Of a stretch of DNA of 64,000 nt, positions 8,049 through 17,006 are shown piece by piece. The notes beneath the pieces were generated by a model. The model searched no databases. It was not told where the DNA came from and saw only the letters and a program-made list of their open reading frames with translations. Position numbers and translations under genes: made by a program. The number at the start of each line of letters is the position of its first letter. Positions within the stretch are counted from its first letter, which is position 1. Location of the stretch: the NCBI RefSeq assembly GCF_000217715.1, contig NC_015666.1, positions 1,066,270 to 1,130,269 of the forward strand, written 5' to 3'. This DNA is from Halopiger xanaduensis SH-6 (GTDB lineage Archaea; Halobacteriota; Halobacteria; Halobacteriales; Natrialbaceae).

Positions 8049-8966
8049 ATGGCCGGCTCTCCCACACCCACCGCGTCCGATTCCGGATCCGTCACGCTAC
8101 CCGAGTCGCTACTCTCGCAGTACGCCCGGTTCTCGCTGTACAACTCGCCGTATCCGGCCCACGACGCCGGCTGTGCGATCGATCTGTACCCCGGCACGCT
8201 TCGCGACGGTCGGACGACCGCCGCGCCAAGCCCCCTCGCCGGCGTCGTCCGGGAAACGCGGACCGTCCGCGCGCCGCCGAAACCCTACGCGCCCGAGCAC
8301 GACCACCTGATCCTGCTCGAGCCCGCCGATCCCGCGTTCGACGGGCTCACGGCTCGCATCCTTCACGTCGAGCCGACGGTCGAGGCCGGCGACCGCGTCC
8401 GGCGCGGCGAGTCGCTGGGCCGGCTCGTCCGCGCGGGCTTTTTCGCCCCATGGGTCGACAACCACCTCCACCTGGGTTTCCGCGGTCCCGAGCAGAACCC
8501 CTACCGCGCGTCGGGGTCGCTGCCGCTCGCGATCGACGCCGAGGTACGGCCGCTCGAGTGGGACGGCACCGGAACCGTCGTCTCGACGGGCGAGACGTAT
8601 GCGGTTCTCGACGCGCCGAGCCATCCGGCGCCCGGCGAGACATTCGTCGGGATCGGGGCTGACGATGGGGGCATCCTCGACGGCGGACTGCCGCACTACG
8701 ACGGCGGCGGCCTGCTAGCTGCCGGTGATCTTGGCGGGAATGGACGCGACACCGTCTCGTTGAACGGTGACCGGCTCGGAACCCGAGAGGGGCGAACGAT
8801 CGAATGGGACGACGTGGTCGTGACCGCCAACGGCGACCCGATCACCGGGCTCTCGCTGTTTTGCGCTCGAGACGCCGATTTCGGTGCCAAGCTGATCTGT
8901 CCCGATCGGTCGTTTGCGGTGAGCGAGCGGGTACGAGTTCGCGTCCGACCGACGGAGACCGCATGA
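8049..8966 (+). CDS. LytM/M23-like domain protein with degenerate metal site
   Basis: 305 residues without a recognisable signal peptide. The N-terminal half reads like a LytM/M23 beta-sandwich: AHDAGCAIDLYPG (His38 and Asp45), PLAGVVRETRTV, VEAGDRVRRGESLGRL and DNHLHLGFRG (HxH, about 136-144). Canonical M23 spacing is HxxxD; here six residues separate the pair, so zinc binding and peptidase activity are uncertain. Archaea lack murein, so a glycan or protein substrate, or a purely structural role, is possible. The C-terminal half has no match I know. It is divergent from the lipoate ligase-like gene. Confidence 0.65.
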   Translation: MAGSPTPTASDSGSVTLPESLLSQYARFSLYNSPYPAHDAGCAIDLYPGTLRDGRTTAAPSPLAGVVRETRTVRAPPKPYAPEHDHLILLEPADPAFDGLTARILHVEPTVEAGDRVRRGESLGRLVRAGFFAPWVDNHLHLGFRGPEQNPYRASGSLPLAIDAEVRPLEWDGTGTVVSTGETYAVLDAPSHPAPGETFVGIGADDGGILDGGLPHYDGGGLLAAGDLGGNGRDTVSLNGDRLGTREGRTIEWDDVVVTANGDPITGLSLFCARDADFGAKLICPDRSFAVSERVRVRVRPTETA

Positions 8967-8991
8967 CGCGCGACCGGATCTGTCAGTTGTT

Positions 8992-10428
8992 CTATAACGT
9001 CTTTCCGTCGACGATGCGGCCGACGAACAGCGGCGTCTCGGTCGGCCGGTCGCGGATGTAAAAGAGGAACGGCCGATCGACGGTCATCTCGACGCGATCG
9101 GCCGGACCGCCACCACTACCGTCCGTACCCATTACCACTGCCGTCGCCGCCGAGGCTTCCGTCCCGTCTTCGTCGACCTCGATAAAGCTTTGATGGACGA
9201 TTTCGTCGATGGACAGTCCACTGCCGTCGCTCTCGACCATTCCGCTGAAGTCAGCGTCGCGGCCGAAGGCCCGTTCCATACCCAGTTTCTTCATCTCGGC
9301 CGCGAGCTCGAACTTCGATTCGATTCCGAACTTCGGCATCGTAAGGTCGACCCGCGGTCGGGACGTCTCCTCGAGCATCGTCGCGAGTCGGTCGGTCGTA
9401 AGCGACTCCTCGAAGGACTCGAACTCGCCTTCGGCGGGTAAGATGACGACCATGCTCGTGTCGTCGTTTGCGTAGGGCAGCTCGACGAGTTGGTGGCCGC
9501 CGATCTCGGCGTAGGGAAGTTCCGTCGTCTGGTGCATCATCTCGACTTCGGTTTCGCTCCCGTCTATCCCCGCAAACGGCGCCGGTTCTGTGGAGGCGGA
9601 AGCGAAGTCGTGTTCCCAGGCGGCGCGGAAGTAAACCGCGTTCGTGAGCACGAGCCGAGTCGTCCGGTTGACCGCAGACGCCGAGAGGAGGTCTTCGATA
9701 CGGTCGTTCGTCCGCTCTTCGACCCACCCGTTGATCTCTCGACGCGCCTCGTCCGGACTCCCCGAAAAGTCGACGCGATGCTGGCCGCTTCCGTAATGCG
9801 CTTCGAGTAGGTCGACGTAGGCCTCGTCCAACTGAAAGCTCTCGTCAGGCCAGACGGCGTTCGCGCTCGAGATTTGGAAGCCGAGGTCATCCTCGTCCTC
9901 CTCGTTTTCCTCGTCCGTCTGTCCCGCCGTCTCGACCGTCCGACCGTCCTCGTTGCGCTGCTCGAGTTCGGCCTCGAGCGAGCCGAAGGCGCCGTGGAGG
10001 GATTCGCCCTCGAGTTCGTAGTGGAGGGCGTCGGCCATCTCCGTCGCCGTCTCGTCGCGCGCACCGCCGTAGGTCATCGCCAGCGCGACCGAGACGCTGT
10101 ACGGTGAGAAAAAGAGGTTCTCGTCGGGCGTAGTAGCGCGTAATCGCGCGAGCAGGTCGAACGAAAAGGCGACGTTGCCGCGAACCTGCTCGGCGAAAGA
10201 GTCGCGCTCGATCTCCAGGTCGGTGACCGGGTTGGGTTGCGGGAACGAGGGGACGGCGTACTCCTCGAAGGCGGCGTCCTCGTCGGCGGCGGTACCGTTC
10301 GATTGCGAGCCGTCGGGTTGCTGGGATCCGGTACAGCCGGCGACTCCCGCGAGGAGTGCACCGGAAAGGGTGAGCAGCCGTCGCCGACCGTGGCGGATCG
10401 CTCCACTTTCCTGTTTTCTGTCTGTCAT
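8992..10428 (-). CDS. Serpin family serine/cysteine protease inhibitor, Tat lipoprotein
   Basis: 478 residues. The N-terminus has a twin-arginine run (HGRRRLLTLSG) and lipobox (VAGC), so it is predicted to be surface-anchored. The serpin core starts about residue 70: NLFFSPYSVSVALAMTYGGA, SSANAVW, LVLTNAVYFRAAWEHDF, the breach MMHQT, and FIEVDEDGTEASAATAVVM, which is an inhibitory-type hinge rich in small residues, followed by VDRPFLFYIRD. Counting from the hinge Gly (P15) puts Asp (in MGTDG) at P1. An acidic insertion (TDEENEEDEDD) sits in the middle. Serpins trap proteases irreversibly; the target could be a foreign or self extracellular protease. Confidence 0.9.
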   Translation of the reverse strand: MTDRKQESGAIRHGRRRLLTLSGALLAGVAGCTGSQQPDGSQSNGTAADEDAAFEEYAVPSFPQPNPVTDLEIERDSFAEQVRGNVAFSFDLLARLRATTPDENLFFSPYSVSVALAMTYGGARDETATEMADALHYELEGESLHGAFGSLEAELEQRNEDGRTVETAGQTDEENEEDEDDLGFQISSANAVWPDESFQLDEAYVDLLEAHYGSGQHRVDFSGSPDEARREINGWVEERTNDRIEDLLSASAVNRTTRLVLTNAVYFRAAWEHDFASASTEPAPFAGIDGSETEVEMMHQTTELPYAEIGGHQLVELPYANDDTSMVVILPAEGEFESFEESLTTDRLATMLEETSRPRVDLTMPKFGIESKFELAAEMKKLGMERAFGRDADFSGMVESDGSGLSIDEIVHQSFIEVDEDGTEASAATAVVMGTDGSGGGPADRVEMTVDRPFLFYIRDRPTETPLFVGRIVDGKTL

Positions 10429-10577
10429 GAACCAACGATACTGCTGGGATAGTAAGTGCTTTCCGAAGCGTGAAAGAAAGACGGGAAGTAGGAACGAGTT
10501 CGAGTCGACCGGCGACCTCGAGTGTCCGCACGACACCAGATCCTCGCAGCATAATGTTAGTAAATCTGAGCGTCGAG

Positions 10578-11969
10578 TTATTCCCGCGGCTCGACGCGCA
10601 GTTCGATCGGCTCGAGCGGCCGCGTGGTGATGCTCACGGAGAGGTCGACGTTCGGGTCGGAGACGAGCACGGGGTGGTACCGGCGGGCCAGCGTCGCGAG
10701 GATCAGCGTCCCCTCCACGAGGGCGAACTGCTGGCCGATGCACCGCCGCGGACCGGCGCCGAACGGGAAGTACGCCAGGTCCGGCCGCTCGGCCTCGTCT
10801 CCCAGGAACCGGTCGGGATCGAACGTCAGCGGCTCGTCCCAGAAGCGCTCGTCGCGGTGGATCGTCCACTGCATCGGCGCCACGGTCGCGCCCTCGGGGA
10901 TCGAGTACCCGCCGAGGGTGAGCGGCTCCGTCGTCTCCCGCGGGATCGACGGCACCGGCGGGTAGAGCCGCATCGCCTCGCGCAGCACCGCCTCGGTGTA
11001 CTCCAGGTCGGGAACGTCCGCGACGGTCGCGCGGTCGCCGTCCAGCACCGCCTCGAGTTCGTCGACGAGCCGCCGCTCGACGTCCGGATGTTGAGCGAGC
11101 AATAGCCAGGTAAACGTCAGCGCCGTCGCCGTCGTCTCGTGCCCGGCGAACAGGAACGTCATCAGCTCGTCCCGGAGCAGCCGCTCGGACATCGTCTCCC
11201 CCGCCTCGTCGGTGGCGGTCAGCAGCCGCGAGAGGAGGTCGTCGCGGGTCTCCGGTCCCTCGGCTCGACGGCGGTCGACGAACGCCTCGATGAGCCCCTC
11301 CATCTCGCGGATGCCCCGCTCGTACCGGCGCCACATCGGAATCGGGACCCACTTCGGCACCAGCCGCGCGATCGGCTGCTTTACCGGCTCGCCGGGCTCC
11401 TGCAGCTTGGCCACGATATCGGGAATCCCTGCGGCCTCGTAGTCGATCTCCGAGCCGAACATCGCTTTCACGAGGATCCCCAGCGTGAGCGCCTTCATCT
11501 CGCGCTCGACGTTCACGGTCGCTTTTTCGCCCCACTCGTCGGCCGCCGCCCGCGCCTCGGCGGTCATCACGTCGGCGTAGTCCGCGATCTGGTCCATGTA
11601 GAAGGCCGGCTGGATCCGCTCGCGCTGTCGCTCCCACAGATCGCCCTCGCTGAGGACCAGCCCCTGTCCGAGGAGGTCGCCGAGGTCGTCACGGCTCAGG
11701 CTGGCCTTCCGGAACCGGTCGCGGTCGTCGACGAGAATGTGCTCGGCCAGATCGGGGTGGTTCACCTGGTAGAACTCGCCGAACCCGAGAATCCGAAGCT
11801 CCACGACGTCGCCGCGCTCGGCCGCGTCCTCGTACAGCCCGCCCTGCTCGAGAACGAGTTGGTGCGTGTTGCCGATGACGGGCAGCCCCTCGTGGGTCGG
11901 CGGCGCCGTCCCTCGGGTGGGCGGGGACCGCGGTCGAGCTCGCGTTCGCGGGGTCGATCGGTCGGCCAT
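10578..11969 (-). CDS. Cytochrome P450
   Basis: 463 residues from the ATG at 11969; longer upstream readings lack P450 character. Diagnostic motifs are present: the I-helix oxygen-binding groove AGHETTATA, the K-helix EAMR (ExxR), the PDRF-like segment DPDRFLG, and the heme-binding loop [13 protein letters not shown] with the axial Cys. Overall it resembles the soluble CYP102-like class seen in haloarchaea (CYP174-type by general resemblance, not verified). No ferredoxin or reductase gene is adjacent, so redox partners are elsewhere. The substrate is unknown. The start lacks a membrane anchor. Confidence 0.93.
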   Translation of the reverse strand: MADRSTPRTRARPRSPPTRGTAPPTHEGLPVIGNTHQLVLEQGGLYEDAAERGDVVELRILGFGEFYQVNHPDLAEHILVDDRDRFRKASLSRDDLGDLLGQGLVLSEGDLWERQRERIQPAFYMDQIADYADVMTAEARAAADEWGEKATVNVEREMKALTLGILVKAMFGSEIDYEAAGIPDIVAKLQEPGEPVKQPIARLVPKWVPIPMWRRYERGIREMEGLIEAFVDRRRAEGPETRDDLLSRLLTATDEAGETMSERLLRDELMTFLFAGHETTATALTFTWLLLAQHPDVERRLVDELEAVLDGDRATVADVPDLEYTEAVLREAMRLYPPVPSIPRETTEPLTLGGYSIPEGATVAPMQWTIHRDERFWDEPLTFDPDRFLGDEAERPDLAYFPFGAGPRRCIGQQFALVEGTLILATLARRYHPVLVSDPNVDLSVSITTRPLEPIELRVEPRE

Positions 11970-12111
11970 ACGCGACCGTACGGGCGCCGCACACTTCGGT
12001 GTACGCGTGAAACGGTTAGTCCCGCCTCGAAATCCGCTTCGGAACAAACGCACGACAACCGGAAAACAGTGAAACGCAGCGATAAAGGGCGTCCCCGTCG
12101 GACGAGGGTGC

Positions 12112-12612
12112 ATGACCGACGCCGACGAGTTCAGCGCGGCGATGGACGAGTTCGGGGAACACGGCGACCTCGAGGGGTTCGTGCAGTACTTCATCGACGA
12201 GCACCAGGAGTTCCTCTCGTGGATCGGTACCAGCGTCGACAACGTCGGGCCGGGGACAATGACGCTCTCGGTGCCCTACGACGAGAAACTGACCAACACG
12301 CGCCCGCACGCGCCGGACGGCCGCCGGGCGGACATCCACGGCGGCATCGCCGCCACGCTGCTGGATACCGCCGGTGGACTGGCGCTGCGGACTGAAATCG
12401 AGAACCCTTTCGCTGCCAGCATCGCAACGATCAACCTCAACGTCAACTACCTGCGGCCGGCGACGGGCGACCTCACGGCGACGGCGAATGTGGTCCGGGC
12501 TGGCTCGAGCGTCGGCGTCAGCGAGATCGTCGTCGAGAGCACGTCGCCCGACGGCGAGACGTGCGAGGTCGCGATCGGCCAGGGCGCGTATCGTATTTTC
12601 CGGGACGCCTGA
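12112..12612 (+). CDS. PaaI-type hotdog thioesterase
   Basis: 166 residues. The hotdog core appears in ADIHGGIAATLLDTAGGLAL, where the HGG start of the central helix is the PaaI/YbgC-type active-site region, followed by strands INLNVNYLRPA and VGVSEIVVES. It probably hydrolyses acyl- or aryl-CoA thioesters in the cytosol. It is divergent from the P450 gene, 142 bases away, which might reflect shared aromatic or lipid metabolism, though this is only proximity. The N-terminal 35 residues form an acidic helical extension. Confidence 0.85.
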   Translation: MTDADEFSAAMDEFGEHGDLEGFVQYFIDEHQEFLSWIGTSVDNVGPGTMTLSVPYDEKLTNTRPHAPDGRRADIHGGIAATLLDTAGGLALRTEIENPFAASIATINLNVNYLRPATGDLTATANVVRAGSSVGVSEIVVESTSPDGETCEVAIGQGAYRIFRDA

Positions 12613-12722
12613 GCGGCTCGTCGGTTCCGTCTCGCTGCTACTGCCGGCGCGACGTGGCAACCGGACCGAACGATCGTTGTCCCATAACCACTGTTTTGCC
12701 GAACGGGTTCGCGTGACTTCCT

Positions 12723-12785
12723 ACACCGTAAGAATTGCTCTCACCCCGTAGGAATTCCGATCCTGCTCTAATACCCCGTAGTTCC
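12723..12785 (+). promoter_or_regulatory. Three helically phased direct repeats upstream of nosZ
   Basis: ACACCGTAAGAATT (12723-12736), CACCCCGTAGGAATT (12742-12756) and ACCCCGTAGTTCC (12773-12785) share a CCGTA core. The cores begin at 12727, 12747 and 12777, exactly 20 and 30 bp apart, that is two and three DNA turns on the same helical face. They lie 65-127 bases before the nosZ start, the right place for binding of an activator responding to oxygen or nitrogen oxides. No regulator gene is adjacent and the binding protein is unknown. Confidence 0.55.
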
Positions 12786-12810
12786 GAGGTCTATCTGTGA
12801 TGATCGGGGG

Positions 12811-12826
12811 CGCCCGCTGTCGGGCG
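12811..12826 (+). promoter_or_regulatory. Hairpin in the presumed nosZ 5' leader
   Basis: CGCCCG and CGGGCG form a perfect 6-bp stem with the tetraloop CTGT, 24 bases before the ATG at 12850. If transcription starts upstream, near the phased repeats, this would be a leader hairpin; it does not cover the start codon. Confidence 0.4.
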
Positions 12827-12849
12827 TCACTCCGACATCTGTCAGGACA

Positions 12850-14751
12850 ATGACCGACGAACCTACTTCCCCCACGCAGGACTCGAGCGAGACCGACGCG
12901 GGCACCGAGCGAGAACCGCTGTTCGATCGCATTCCGCGCCGCGACTTCATGAAGGCAGGTGCAGCCGCCGGTGCGATGGGCTCGCTCGCCGGCTGTACGG
13001 GCCTGCTCAGCGACCAGGACGACGGGCTGGCCTCGGCGTCCGACGTCGATGCGAGCGTGCCGCCGGGCGAGCACGACGACTACTACGCGTTCCTCTCCGG
13101 CGGTCACTCCGGCGAGATCCGCGTCTACGGCGTGCCGTCGATGCGGCAACTGATGCGCATTCCCGTCTTCGGCCGGGAGAGCGCCCGCGGCTACGGCTTC
13201 GACGACCGAACGAGCGAGATGCTCGAGGACGCGGGCGGCTACTCGTGGGGCGACACCCACCACCCGCGCGTGAGCCAGACGGACAACGACTACGACGGCC
13301 GCTGGGCGTTCGTCAACGACAAGGCGAACGGCCGGATGGCCCGGATCAACCTCAAATACTTCGAGACGGACGCCATCGTCGACATTCCGAACCAGCAGGG
13401 GACCCACGGCGCCTGCTGTCTGCTGCCGGACACGAAGTACGTCTTCGGCGTCGGCGAGTTCCGCGTCCCGATGCCCAACGACGGGCGGGACCTCACCGAT
13501 CCCGACAGCTACACGTCGACTATCGCCGCCATCGACCCCGAGACGATGAACGTCGAGTGGGAGGTGCTGGTCGACGGTAACATGGACAACGGCGACGGCG
13601 GCAAGGAGGGACGGTGGTTCTTCGCGACCGGCTACAACAGCGAGAACGCCACCACCGAAAGCGAGATGTCCTCCTCGGACACCGACTGGCTGAAAGCCTT
13701 CGACGTGCCCGCCATCGAGGAGGCCGTCGAGAACGGCCAGTACGAGGAGATCGGCGGCGTCCCGGTCGTCGACGGCACCCGCGACAGCGACCTGAACGGC
13801 GGCGACCGACCGATCGTCCGCTACATCGACGTTGCGAAGAGCCCCCACGGGGTCAGCGTCACGCCGGACAACAAGTACGCGATCGCCAGCGGCAAGCTCG
13901 ACCCCACGTGCTCGGTGATCGACATCGAGCAACTCGCCGAGGTCGACGACCCCAACGACGCGATCGTCGGCCGGCCGAGCCTCGGAATGGGGCCGCTGCA
14001 CACCGCCTACGACGGCCGCGGCCACGCCTACACGACGCTGTTTATCGACTCGCAGGTCGTCAAGTGGGACATCGAGGCCGCCGTCGAGGCCGAGGCCCAG
14101 TCCGAAGATCCGGTCGTCGAGAAGATCGACGTCCACTACAACCCCGGCCACCTGATCGCCAGCGAATCGTACACGGCCGATCCGCAGGGCGACTGGCTGA
14201 TCTCGCTGAACAAGCTCTCGAAGGACCGGTTCCTGAACGTCGGCCCGCAAAAACCCGAAAACGACCAGCTGATCTACATCGGGGACGACGAGGAGGGGAT
14301 GCAGCTCGTGAAGGACACGCCCTCCTACGCCGAACCGCACGACGCGTCGATCGTCAGCGCGGACAAGATCCAGCCCGCGGACATCTACGACCCCGCGGAC
14401 TACGAGGAGGAGTACGTCGACCACGGCGAGTCTGAAGTCGTTCGCGAGGACGGGAGGGCCCACGTGAAGATGTACTCGACGCGCAACGAGTTCGGCCTCC
14501 ACGAAGTGACCGTCCAGGAGGGCGACGAGGTGACGATGACCGTCACCAACATCGAGCAGACGCCGGACATCCTCCATTCGCTGGCGATCCCCGAGCACGA
14601 CATCAACATCAAGCTCGCACCGCAGGAAACCCGCGAGGTCACCTTCACGGCCGACGAGCCCGGCGTCTACTGGATGTACTGTGCGTTCTTCTGCAGCGCG
14701 CTGCACCTCGAGATGCGCTCGCGACTGATCGTCGAACCCGCGGACGAGTAA
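12850..14751 (+). CDS. nosZ: Nitrous oxide reductase
   Basis: 633 residues. NosZ reduces N2O to N2 outside the cytoplasmic membrane. The N-terminus has a Tat motif (PRRDFMK) with a lipobox-like LAGC. A seven-bladed propeller follows, with His ligands of the CuZ cluster in segments such as DTHHPRVS, HGVSVTP, HTAYDGRGHAYT, NPGHL and EPHDASIV. The C-terminal cupredoxin domain carries the CuA site in CAFFCSALHLEM (CxxxCxxxHxxM). It is the first gene of a six-gene run that supplies maturation proteins. Length and both copper sites are complete, so the enzyme should be functional. Confidence 0.97.
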   Translation: MTDEPTSPTQDSSETDAGTEREPLFDRIPRRDFMKAGAAAGAMGSLAGCTGLLSDQDDGLASASDVDASVPPGEHDDYYAFLSGGHSGEIRVYGVPSMRQLMRIPVFGRESARGYGFDDRTSEMLEDAGGYSWGDTHHPRVSQTDNDYDGRWAFVNDKANGRMARINLKYFETDAIVDIPNQQGTHGACCLLPDTKYVFGVGEFRVPMPNDGRDLTDPDSYTSTIAAIDPETMNVEWEVLVDGNMDNGDGGKEGRWFFATGYNSENATTESEMSSSDTDWLKAFDVPAIEEAVENGQYEEIGGVPVVDGTRDSDLNGGDRPIVRYIDVAKSPHGVSVTPDNKYAIASGKLDPTCSVIDIEQLAEVDDPNDAIVGRPSLGMGPLHTAYDGRGHAYTTLFIDSQVVKWDIEAAVEAEAQSEDPVVEKIDVHYNPGHLIASESYTADPQGDWLISLNKLSKDRFLNVGPQKPENDQLIYIGDDEEGMQLVKDTPSYAEPHDASIVSADKIQPADIYDPADYEEEYVDHGESEVVREDGRAHVKMYSTRNEFGLHEVTVQEGDEVTMTVTNIEQTPDILHSLAIPEHDINIKLAPQETREVTFTADEPGVYWMYCAFFCSALHLEMRSRLIVEPADE

Positions 14752-14757
14752 CTCACC

Positions 14758-15627
14758 ATGATCCCATCCCGCCTCAAGCGACTGACCGAACTCCGGCGCG
14801 CCCTCCCGTTGACAGCGGCGGGGCTGTTCCTGCTCGCACTGGCGCTGCCGGTGTGGCGGATCACGTTCGAGGCGCCCCAGTACGTCGAGACGCTGGTCGT
14901 CGAACTGTACGCCTACCCGCGGATCGGCGGCGACTTCGGCGAGGTCGCGGCGCTCAACAAGTACGTCGGGTTCTACTACCCGGACCCGGTGTACGTCGAG
15001 CCCAACTACGAGGTCCACGAGAAGGCGATCGACGTGCCCGAGTGGGTGCTCGGTCCGGTAGCCTTTATCGGCCTCGCCGGCGCGTCCGCGGCCGTCTCCG
15101 TGCTCCCCAGCGGGAAACTCGAGCGCGGACTGGTCGCGCTGCTGGGCGGGACGGTTGCGATCTTCGGGACGATGGCCGCGATCATCCAGTACCGGCTCTA
15201 CCAGGCCGGCCACACCCTCGATCCGGCCGCACCGCTCAACGGCGTCGACGGCTTCACGCCGCCGCTGCTGGGCAACTACGCGGTCGCCAACATCGACGGG
15301 AACGCCTGGTTCGGTCCCGGCGGCTACCTGCTGGTGGTCGCGGTCGCCTTGCTGGCGGTCGCCGTCGCGCTGCGCCACTCGCCGGCGACGGTCGGCGACG
15401 CGCCGTCGCTCGTCCGCGGGGGCTGGGAGCGGCTCCGGGACCGGATCGGGCGCAGCGACAGAGAGGACTCGAGCGGCGACGGCCGCCCGACGGACGAGCG
15501 GCCGACCGGCGAACGCGAGCAACCCGGTGCGACGCGGACGTCCGACGGCCACAGCCCGCGGACGGACGGGGGCTCCCGATCGGATGGACCGAACGACGCA
15601 GGCGGAACGGGCGGTGATCCGCCGTGA
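14758..15627 (+). CDS. Four-TM membrane protein between nosZ and nosD
   Basis: 289 residues. Four hydrophobic segments: LTAAGLFLLALALPVW, VLGPVAFIGLAGASAAVSVL, LVALLGGTVAIFGTMAAII and GGYLLVVAVALLAVAVAL. A large extracytoplasmic loop lies after the first helix (YVETLVVELYAYPRIGGDFG), and a charged, disordered 70-residue tail after the last. It starts 6 bases after the nosZ stop and overlaps nosD by 4 bases, so it belongs to the operon. I know of no bacterial Nos homologue with this shape. A role in electron delivery to NosZ or copper-site assembly is an inference from position only. Confidence 0.85.
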   Translation: MIPSRLKRLTELRRALPLTAAGLFLLALALPVWRITFEAPQYVETLVVELYAYPRIGGDFGEVAALNKYVGFYYPDPVYVEPNYEVHEKAIDVPEWVLGPVAFIGLAGASAAVSVLPSGKLERGLVALLGGTVAIFGTMAAIIQYRLYQAGHTLDPAAPLNGVDGFTPPLLGNYAVANIDGNAWFGPGGYLLVVAVALLAVAVALRHSPATVGDAPSLVRGGWERLRDRIGRSDREDSSGDGRPTDERPTGEREQPGATRTSDGHSPRTDGGSRSDGPNDAGGTGGDPP

Positions 15628-17006
15628 CCGAGCGCTACTTCGCCGTCCTCGCCGCAGCCGTGCTCGTCGCCTCGCTGGCCGGCGCCGCCGTCGCCGCGAC
15701 GGACGGCTCGAGCGGCGACGAAAGCGTCGACGACTGGAGCGCTGATGTGCCGGACGTCCACGACGCCGACGTCCCCGAAGCCGACGGGACGGCGACGCTC
15801 GACGGACAGCAGTTCGACTCGCTGCAGGCCGCCGTCGACGCCGCCGAGCCCGGCGACGAGATCATAGTCGAGGGCCGGTTCGACGAGCGCGTCACCGTCG
15901 ACACGCCGAACGTGACCGTCGCGGCCGTCGAGCGCGACGCCGCGGTGATCGACGGCGGGGAGAACGGCACGGTCGTCGAGATCGCCGCCGACGACGTGAC
16001 CCTCGAGGGGGTCTGGATCCGCAACTCCGGGCTCGACAAGAGCGCCGGCGACAGCGGCGTCCTCGTGAACGGCTCAAGCGCGACGCTCTCGGAGCTTCGC
16101 CTGACCGAGATCGCGTTCGGGGTCTGGATCGGGAGCGTCGACGACGCGACCGTCGAGGACAGCCTGATCGCGGGCCGCGAGGACGTCCAGACGGTCCAGC
16201 GCGGCAACGGCATCCACCTCTGGGAGTCGACGGACGCCGAGATCCACAACAACTCGATCACGACCGTCCGCGACGGGATCTACTACCAGTGGGCCGAGGG
16301 CGTCCACGCCGAGGGCAACACGATGTGGGACATGCGCTACGGCGTCCACTACATGTACTCGAACGACAACCGGCTCGTCGACAACACCGCCTTCGACAAC
16401 GACGTCGGCTTCGCGCTGATGGTCTCGAAGGGGCTGACCCTCGAGAACAACACGGCGGTGAACAACGACGGCACGAGCGGCCACGGCATCCTGTTGAAGG
16501 ACGTCGAGGACAGCGCGATCGTTGGCAACGAGGTCGTCGGCAACGATAACGGCCTGTACGTCTACAACGCGCAGGATAATCGCTTAGCGGACAACCTCGT
16601 GCTCGAGAACGAGATCGGCGTCCACGTCACGGCCGGCAGCGCCAACGCCGTCGTGGCGGGCAACAGCTTCATCGCCAACGACCAGGCCGCGTTCGCGGAG
16701 ACGACCTCGCAGGCCCACTGGAACGCCACCGACCGGGGCAACTACTGGGCGGACGCCCGCACGACCGACCTCGACGAGGACGGCGTCAGCGAGCTCCGCC
16801 ACCAGCCCGCCGGCGCCGTCGAAAAGCTGGTCCACGAGCGACCGCAGGCGGCGGCCTTCGCCGAGAGCCCCGCCTTCGACGCGGTCCGGATGGCCGAGAG
16901 TTCGTTCCCGGTCCTCGAATCGCCCGGCATCGTCGACCACCGACCGCTCGCCGAACCGCTACACGACAACTGGAAGGACTACTACAATGCAGATCACGAT
17001 CACTGA
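15624..17006 (+). CDS. nosD: NosD, copper-site maturation protein (beta-helix)
   Basis: 460 residues, starting at a GTG that overlaps the previous TGA (GTGA), which favours translational coupling. A Sec-type signal (VLAAAVLVASLAGAAVAA) directs export. The body is a right-handed parallel beta-helix (CASH/NosD repeats) visible as N-rich rungs such as AEIHNNSITTVRDGIYY, NRLVDNTAFDNDVGFAL and NRLADNLVLENEIGVHV from about residue 100 to 350. NosD delivers copper to or assembles the CuZ cluster of NosZ with the NosFY transporter. The C-terminal NADHDH end overlaps nosF by 20 bases. Confidence 0.95.
   Translation: MTERYFAVLAAAVLVASLAGAAVAATDGSSGDESVDDWSADVPDVHDADVPEADGTATLDGQQFDSLQAAVDAAEPGDEIIVEGRFDERVTVDTPNVTVAAVERDAAVIDGGENGTVVEIAADDVTLEGVWIRNSGLDKSAGDSGVLVNGSSATLSELRLTEIAFGVWIGSVDDATVEDSLIAGREDVQTVQRGNGIHLWESTDAEIHNNSITTVRDGIYYQWAEGVHAEGNTMWDMRYGVHYMYSNDNRLVDNTAFDNDVGFALMVSKGLTLENNTAVNNDGTSGHGILLKDVEDSAIVGNEVVGNDNGLYVYNAQDNRLADNLVLENEIGVHVTAGSANAVVAGNSFIANDQAAFAETTSQAHWNATDRGNYWADARTTDLDEDGVSELRHQPAGAVEKLVHERPQAAAFAESPAFDAVRMAESSFPVLESPGIVDHRPLAEPLHDNWKDYYNADHDH

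Noticed and set aside
12721-15552. 943-codon open frame antisense to nosZ and the next gene
   Set aside because: It mirrors the coding strand of nosZ in a high G+C genome; its protein is Val/Asp/Arg-rich nonsense with no family pattern, while the opposite strand encodes complete NosZ.
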